DNA of 64,000 bases, from positions 2,653,320 through 2,717,319 of the forward strand of contig NZ_RAPN01000001.1 in the NCBI RefSeq assembly GCF_003610535.1, in the 5' to 3' direction. This document shows, piece by piece, positions 31,701 to 37,700 of the stretch (positions within the stretch are counted from its first letter, which is position 1; every line of letters begins with the position of its first letter). The notes under the pieces were generated by a model. It had not been told where the DNA came from. It ran no database searches and saw only the letters and a list, made by a program, of their open reading frames with translations. The DNA is from Mangrovibacterium diazotrophicum. Its GTDB lineage: Bacteria; Bacteroidota; Bacteroidia; Bacteroidales; Prolixibacteraceae. The position numbers and the translations under genes are program-made.

Positions 31701-34700
31701 ATGTCAACTCCGCTGTGACCACCTGACCGTTCGTTGGAGTAAAATTATAAGTGGGTGAATTTGTTCCCGCTGGAACTCCCCCGACATACCATTCATACAC
31801 GGGACTACTACCACCATTTGTTGGCGTTGCAGTCATTGTCACAGCTGTTCCCGAACATAAAGGATTTGCACTTGCATCAATACTCACACTCACCGGTAAA
31901 TTCGGATTCACAACAACTGCGAAGGTCGATGCACTGCTTGTCCCACAGGAATTTGACGCGGTAACCGTAATGTTTCCGTTTTGACCGGCGTTGCCTGCCG
32001 TTGCGGTTATCGATGTGGTTCCATGCCCTCCGGTAATTGTCCATCCGGCCGGAACCGTCCAGGTGTAGGAAGTGGCATCCGTAACAGCAACAATGCTGTA
32101 AGTTAAGTTAGTCGTACCAGGGCAAACAGGTGTGGTTCCGGTGATTGCCCCGGGTGTTGCCGGTGCTGCCGGGCTTACCGTCACCGTTGTGTTGACACAG
32201 TTAGTCGTGTTACAATCTCCGGAAGCACGCACCCAATAAGTCGTACTCGTTCCGGCTGGCGGATTTACGGTAATACTCGTGCCTGTACCTGCCGATGTGC
32301 CACCGCAAGAACCGGTAAACCACTCCCAATTGGCTCCGGTTCCAAGCGAGCCGCCGGTAACGGTTAAAGTTTTGTTTGTTCCGAAACAGGTATCGTCATT
32401 GGTAACGGTAATTCCGGTCGGCTCGACAGAGAGGCTGCCAACAGTTACCGCCAGCAATTGATCATTGCTCGTTCCGCAGTCATTCGATGCAGCAACAAGA
32501 ATATTCCCGTTTTGTCCCGATGCTCCCGCTATAACGGTTACAGACGTACTTCCCTGCCCGCTGACGATCGTCCATCCGGTCGGTACGCTCCAAACATAGG
32601 ACGTTGCGTTCGTTACATCGCTGATACTGTAAGTCAAACCGGTTATGCCCGGACAAACAGCGGTTGTTCCGGTAATCGCTCCGGGTGTTACCGGAACGTC
32701 GGGTTTCAGCGACATCGTAATGGCATTGGACGTAGCCGGATTTCCGCTGGTACAAGTCTCATTCGAAGTTAACTCAACCGTTACTTTATCTCCATCAGCT
32801 GGCGTGTATGTAAAGGTTGATGTGTAGGCGATTTGATTCACGCCGTTCACTTTCCACTGATAGCCCGGATTACTTCCACCATTCCCAGGAGTTGCCGTAA
32901 AGGTCACCGGCGTTCCCGGACAAACCGGGTTGTCGCTTTCTGCAATGCTCACGCTTACCGGCAGGTTTGGACTAACATTCATCGTCAGCGTGTTCGAAAC
33001 GCCTGGATTGACAGCACAGGTCTCATTCGAGTAAACCTTCAGGTAAACCTCATCATTATCCGCTAAATCATTTGCAGAATAACTTGCCCCTGTTGAAACG
33101 ACTGTTCCGTTCCTGTACCATTCGTAAGTTGGACTTGTTCCCTCACCTGAAAGCGAGAAAATTTCAAAACTAACATCGGTTTCGGCACAAATATCGTTCT
33201 CCGACTCGTAGATTGTCACCACCGGATAAACCGATGGGTTCACGGTCATGGTCAACTGGTTACTGGTCGTCGTTCCGGGACAAGGTGTATCGTATGTGGT
33301 GACTACCAAAGTAATTTTATCCGTGTTGTTCAGTGTAGTAGAAGTAAAGCTAGCTCCGGTTTCTCCCGAGATAGCACCCCCGTTCAAATACCATTGGTAA
33401 GTTGGATTGGTTCCGGCATTGGCAATAGCTGCACTAAATGTAACGGATTCTCCGGCGCAGATCGTTCCCGACGGTGTCCGCGAAATCACAGCTGTAGTGA
33501 CGGGTTCAACAGCAATGGTAGCTGTTCCGCTAATTGATGTGGAGCAGGCTGGCCCAGTTTGGTATTCAATACTCGACAGGTTATAATTGAAGGTACCGGC
33601 CAAATTCGTTGTAGCAGCCACATCGGTATAAGAATTGGCAGCCACATCAACACTCGCGTTTGTTGTACCATTAATCGTATAGGCAATGGTGACTGCTACA
33701 TCCTGCGGGTTTGTAAAGCGGATATAAGTGACACCGTTGTAGCACACCAAATCGGGGCCATTAACAGCAATCGTCGCTGTTGGCGTTGGATAAACGAATA
33801 CAGTAACTGTTTGCGGATCGCCGGTACAGGTCGGCGTAAGTGGAGTCACCGAATAAGTAACTGTTTGAACCGACGACGTTGAGTTCGTCAGCGTTCCGCC
33901 AATCGAAGATCCGCTACCAGCTACTCCACCTGTCACACCGGCCAGCATCGTCGGTGTCGTCCAACTATATGTTGTTCCCGAAGGAATAATACCGTCCGTT
34001 CCGTTGGCAGGTGTCAAACTAAAGGATGAACCGCTACACACCGACGTCGTCATTGTGTTCAAAACCGGTTTAGGTAAAACGGTGACGATAAGTTGGAAAT
34101 TAGTTCCGTCACAGCTACCGGCTGACGGTGTAACAATATAGGTTGCTGTTTGCGAACTATTGGTCGGATTGACAAGCGTACCGCTGATAACAGAAGCAGC
34201 ACTACCTGAAGTTCCACCGGTCATGCTACCGGTTACTGTTGGTGCCGACCAGCTGTAGGTAGTACCTGTGGGTACAATTCCATTTGTTCCGTCGGCTGGA
34301 CTGATCGTGAAATTATCGCCACTGCAGATCGTTTCGGTGATTGGGTTCACCGCCGGTTTCGGTTCAACCTGAACAGTCAGGGTAAAGGCAGCACCGGTAC
34401 AACTTCCGGCTTTAGGCGTCACTGTGTATGTCGCTGTTTGCACGATGCTGGTCGGGTTGGTCAATGTTCCGCTAATCGCCGAAGCACCACTTCCTGCCGT
34501 GCCACCGGTTATTCCGCCTGTTACTGCAGGTGCCGACCAGGTGTAAGTTGTTCCGGCAGGCACAATACCATTGGTTCCATCCACCGGGGTTCGGCTAAAG
34601 CTTTCGCCACTGCAAACCGTGGCAGTTAATGGAGCGATCGTCGGTGACGGATTCACCGTCACTGTCACTGTAAAATTCGTTCCGGCACAACCTGAAGAAT

Positions 34701-37700
34701 TTGGTGTAACCGTGTAGGTCGCTGTTTTTGCCGTATTCGTATTATTCACCAAGGTACCGCTAATCGAGCTTCCGCTACCAGCAACCCCGCCCGTCAAACC
34801 GGATGACATTGAGGGTGCCGACCAACTGTATTGGGTATTCGCCGGTACCACTCCATTCGTTCCGTTCACCGGAGTTACTGTAAATGTGCCACTGCCGCAA
34901 ATTGACGTGCTCATGTTCGTGATAGCCGGGTTTGGCGTTACACTCACAGTGACCAAAAACAAACTTCCGCTACAATCACCAAATTTCGGTGTAACGGCAT
35001 AAACCACTGTTTGTACTGTATTGGTTGTGTTGCCTAATGATCCGGTAATTGTTGAGCCGCTTCCGGCCGCGGCCCCGGTTACCCCGCTGCTTACCGATTG
35101 AACTGCCCAAGTATAAGTCGTTCCGGCTGGTACCACGCCATCGGTGCCGTTAACCGGGCTAACGGTAAAGGTACCACTGCCGCAAATCGTAGCCGACATA
35201 TTCACAATAGACGGAGTCGGTTCGACTGTAACCGTAGCGGTCACCGGATCTCCGTAGCAGCCGTTTGCTTTGGGTGTGATGATAAAGCTGACGGTAATCG
35301 GAGCATCAGTCAGGTTATTCAGCGATCCGGTGATTGTTCCTGTTCCCGAAGCCGGCATCCCCGACACATCACTGGTGTGATCGCGTATCCAGTCGTAAGT
35401 AGTTCCCGAGGTCGCGCTGGTAGGTACGATATTCGCAAAAGTTACATTCGAACAACGCGTCTGCGATACCGGCGTCACCGTCACAACCGGCTTCGGATTA
35501 ACAGTTACCGAAGCTGTAATACTGGATCCCGGGCAGGTGTTTGCCGTTGGAGTGATGGTGTAAACCACCGTTCCGGTTGACGTTCCCGTCGTACTTAAAG
35601 CCTGGCTGATCGAATTTCCGCTTCCTGCTGTTGCTCCCGTTACGTTCGTTTGTGCCACCGTCCAGGTAAAACTGGTTCCCGCAGTACCACTACTCAATGA
35701 AATTGGATTATTGAATTCGCCCGAACAAATGGCTTGTGAAAGCGGTGAGGCGACAGCTACCGGCAGTGGATTGACCACAACGGTGGCTTTGCCTGAAAGG
35801 GCAATCACACAATTCGGTGCCGACTGAAAACCGACACTAACCAGGTTGTAATTGAAAGTTCCTGCTGTTCCGGTAGGTGCTGCAACCGTACTTGTACTGT
35901 TGGCTGCAATGTTCACCTGCTGCGAACTTCCGTTATTAATATTGTAAGTAACCGTAATCGGCAATGGTCTTGGGTTGGTAAAAGTAATAAGAGGCGAAGT
36001 GCTACCTTGACAAACCGTTGTCCCTCCGCTAATGGTTGCTGTTGGTGTCGGGTTAACATTAATGGTATAGGAGAGCGGCGTACCGGGACAACCGTTCGCT
36101 GTCGGGGTGACAGTCACCGTTCCCGAAATAATACCGGTTGTGGTATTCGTCGTTGAAAATGCCGGAACATTCCCAGATCCGCTGGCTGCCAACCCAATGG
36201 ATGGGTTGCTGTTGGTCCAGGTAAAGCTTGTCCCGCTAACCGGTCCTGAAAGAACCATTACCGGGGTCGACGTATTGTTACAATAAATCTGGGTTGCAAT
36301 CGGATCAACGGTCGGCGTGGGGTAAACTGTGATTGTTGCTGAGCCACTTAACACCTGGGTACATGACGGTGTCGATTGATAATCGACACTCTCTAAATTA
36401 TAGATGAAAGTTCCATCAGCACTAGTTGGTTGTGAGATAACGGCCGAACTGTTCGCTCCGACATTCACCGTCACTGTTGTTCCATTATTGATGTTATAGC
36501 TAACCACAACCGGTAGCGCCATCGGGTTCGAAATGGTCACCGATGGGTTGGAAGCATTCTGACAAACTTGAGTCGTACCGCTGATCGTTGCAGTTGGAGT
36601 TGGCCTAACTGTTGTCGAAACCGAAGATGTTGCGGTACATCCGTTGGTGTCTGTAACTGTGACAGAATAAGTTCCGGTAGCTGAAGTCGTAATACTGTTA
36701 ATAACCGGATTCTGCAAACTCGAACTAAAGCCGTTCGGGCCTGTCCATGCGTAACTGTAATTTGACGTCCCCCCCAAAGGAGTCGCTGATAACGTTAGAT
36801 TATCGCCGTTACAAATTATGGCATCAGATACGTCAGCAGTAACCGTTAAAAGATCGGGAACCGTAATCTGGTAACTGCATTGATTTTCATTACCGGCTAC
36901 ATCCGTTACCGTGTATGAAATCGTTGTCGTTCCTCTACCAAAGGTGTAAGCTCCGATCGCACCACTACCCGAAGCAGTCGTTGTTCCGGTCATCTCCCAA
37001 TCAATACCGGCAACAGCACAATTATCGGAGTAAGTCGGAGCCACAACCACAATCGCTCCGGTACATGCTGAATTACCTGTTGCCGTAAAAGAAGGTGGGC
37101 AGGAGATGGTAGGTAATTCGTTGTCGTTAACAGTCACGGTAAATGAACAGGTTGCTGTTCCGTTATTGGCTAAATCGGTGTATTCATAAGTTACTGTTGT
37201 CGTTCCTCTCGGGAAAGCGGAGCCCGAGGCAAGACCTGAAACCAGTATTCCTGTCAAACCGCTGCCATCACAGTTGTCTGCAAACGTTGGCATTGTATAA
37301 GTAACCACAGCCTCACAAACATCGGCATCTGTTCCTACTGAAATATTCGATGGACAGCTTGCTACTTCCGGAGCCTGATCATCTGAAACAGTCACGGTAA
37401 ATGAACAGGTTGCTGTTCCGTTATTGGCTAAATCGGTGTATTCATAAGTTACTGTTGTCGTTCCTCTCGGGAAAGCGGAGCCCGAGGCAAGACCTGAAAC
37501 CAGTGTTCCTGTCAAACCGCTGCCATCACAGTTGTCTGCAAACGTTGGCATTGTATAAGTAACCACAGCCTCACAAACATCGGCATCTGTTCCTACTGAA
37601 ATATTCGATGGACAACTTGCTACTTCCGGAGCCGTTGTATCATCGATTACAACATCTTGGCTCTGTGTGATCGAATTGCCATTTCCATCATTATAGGTCC

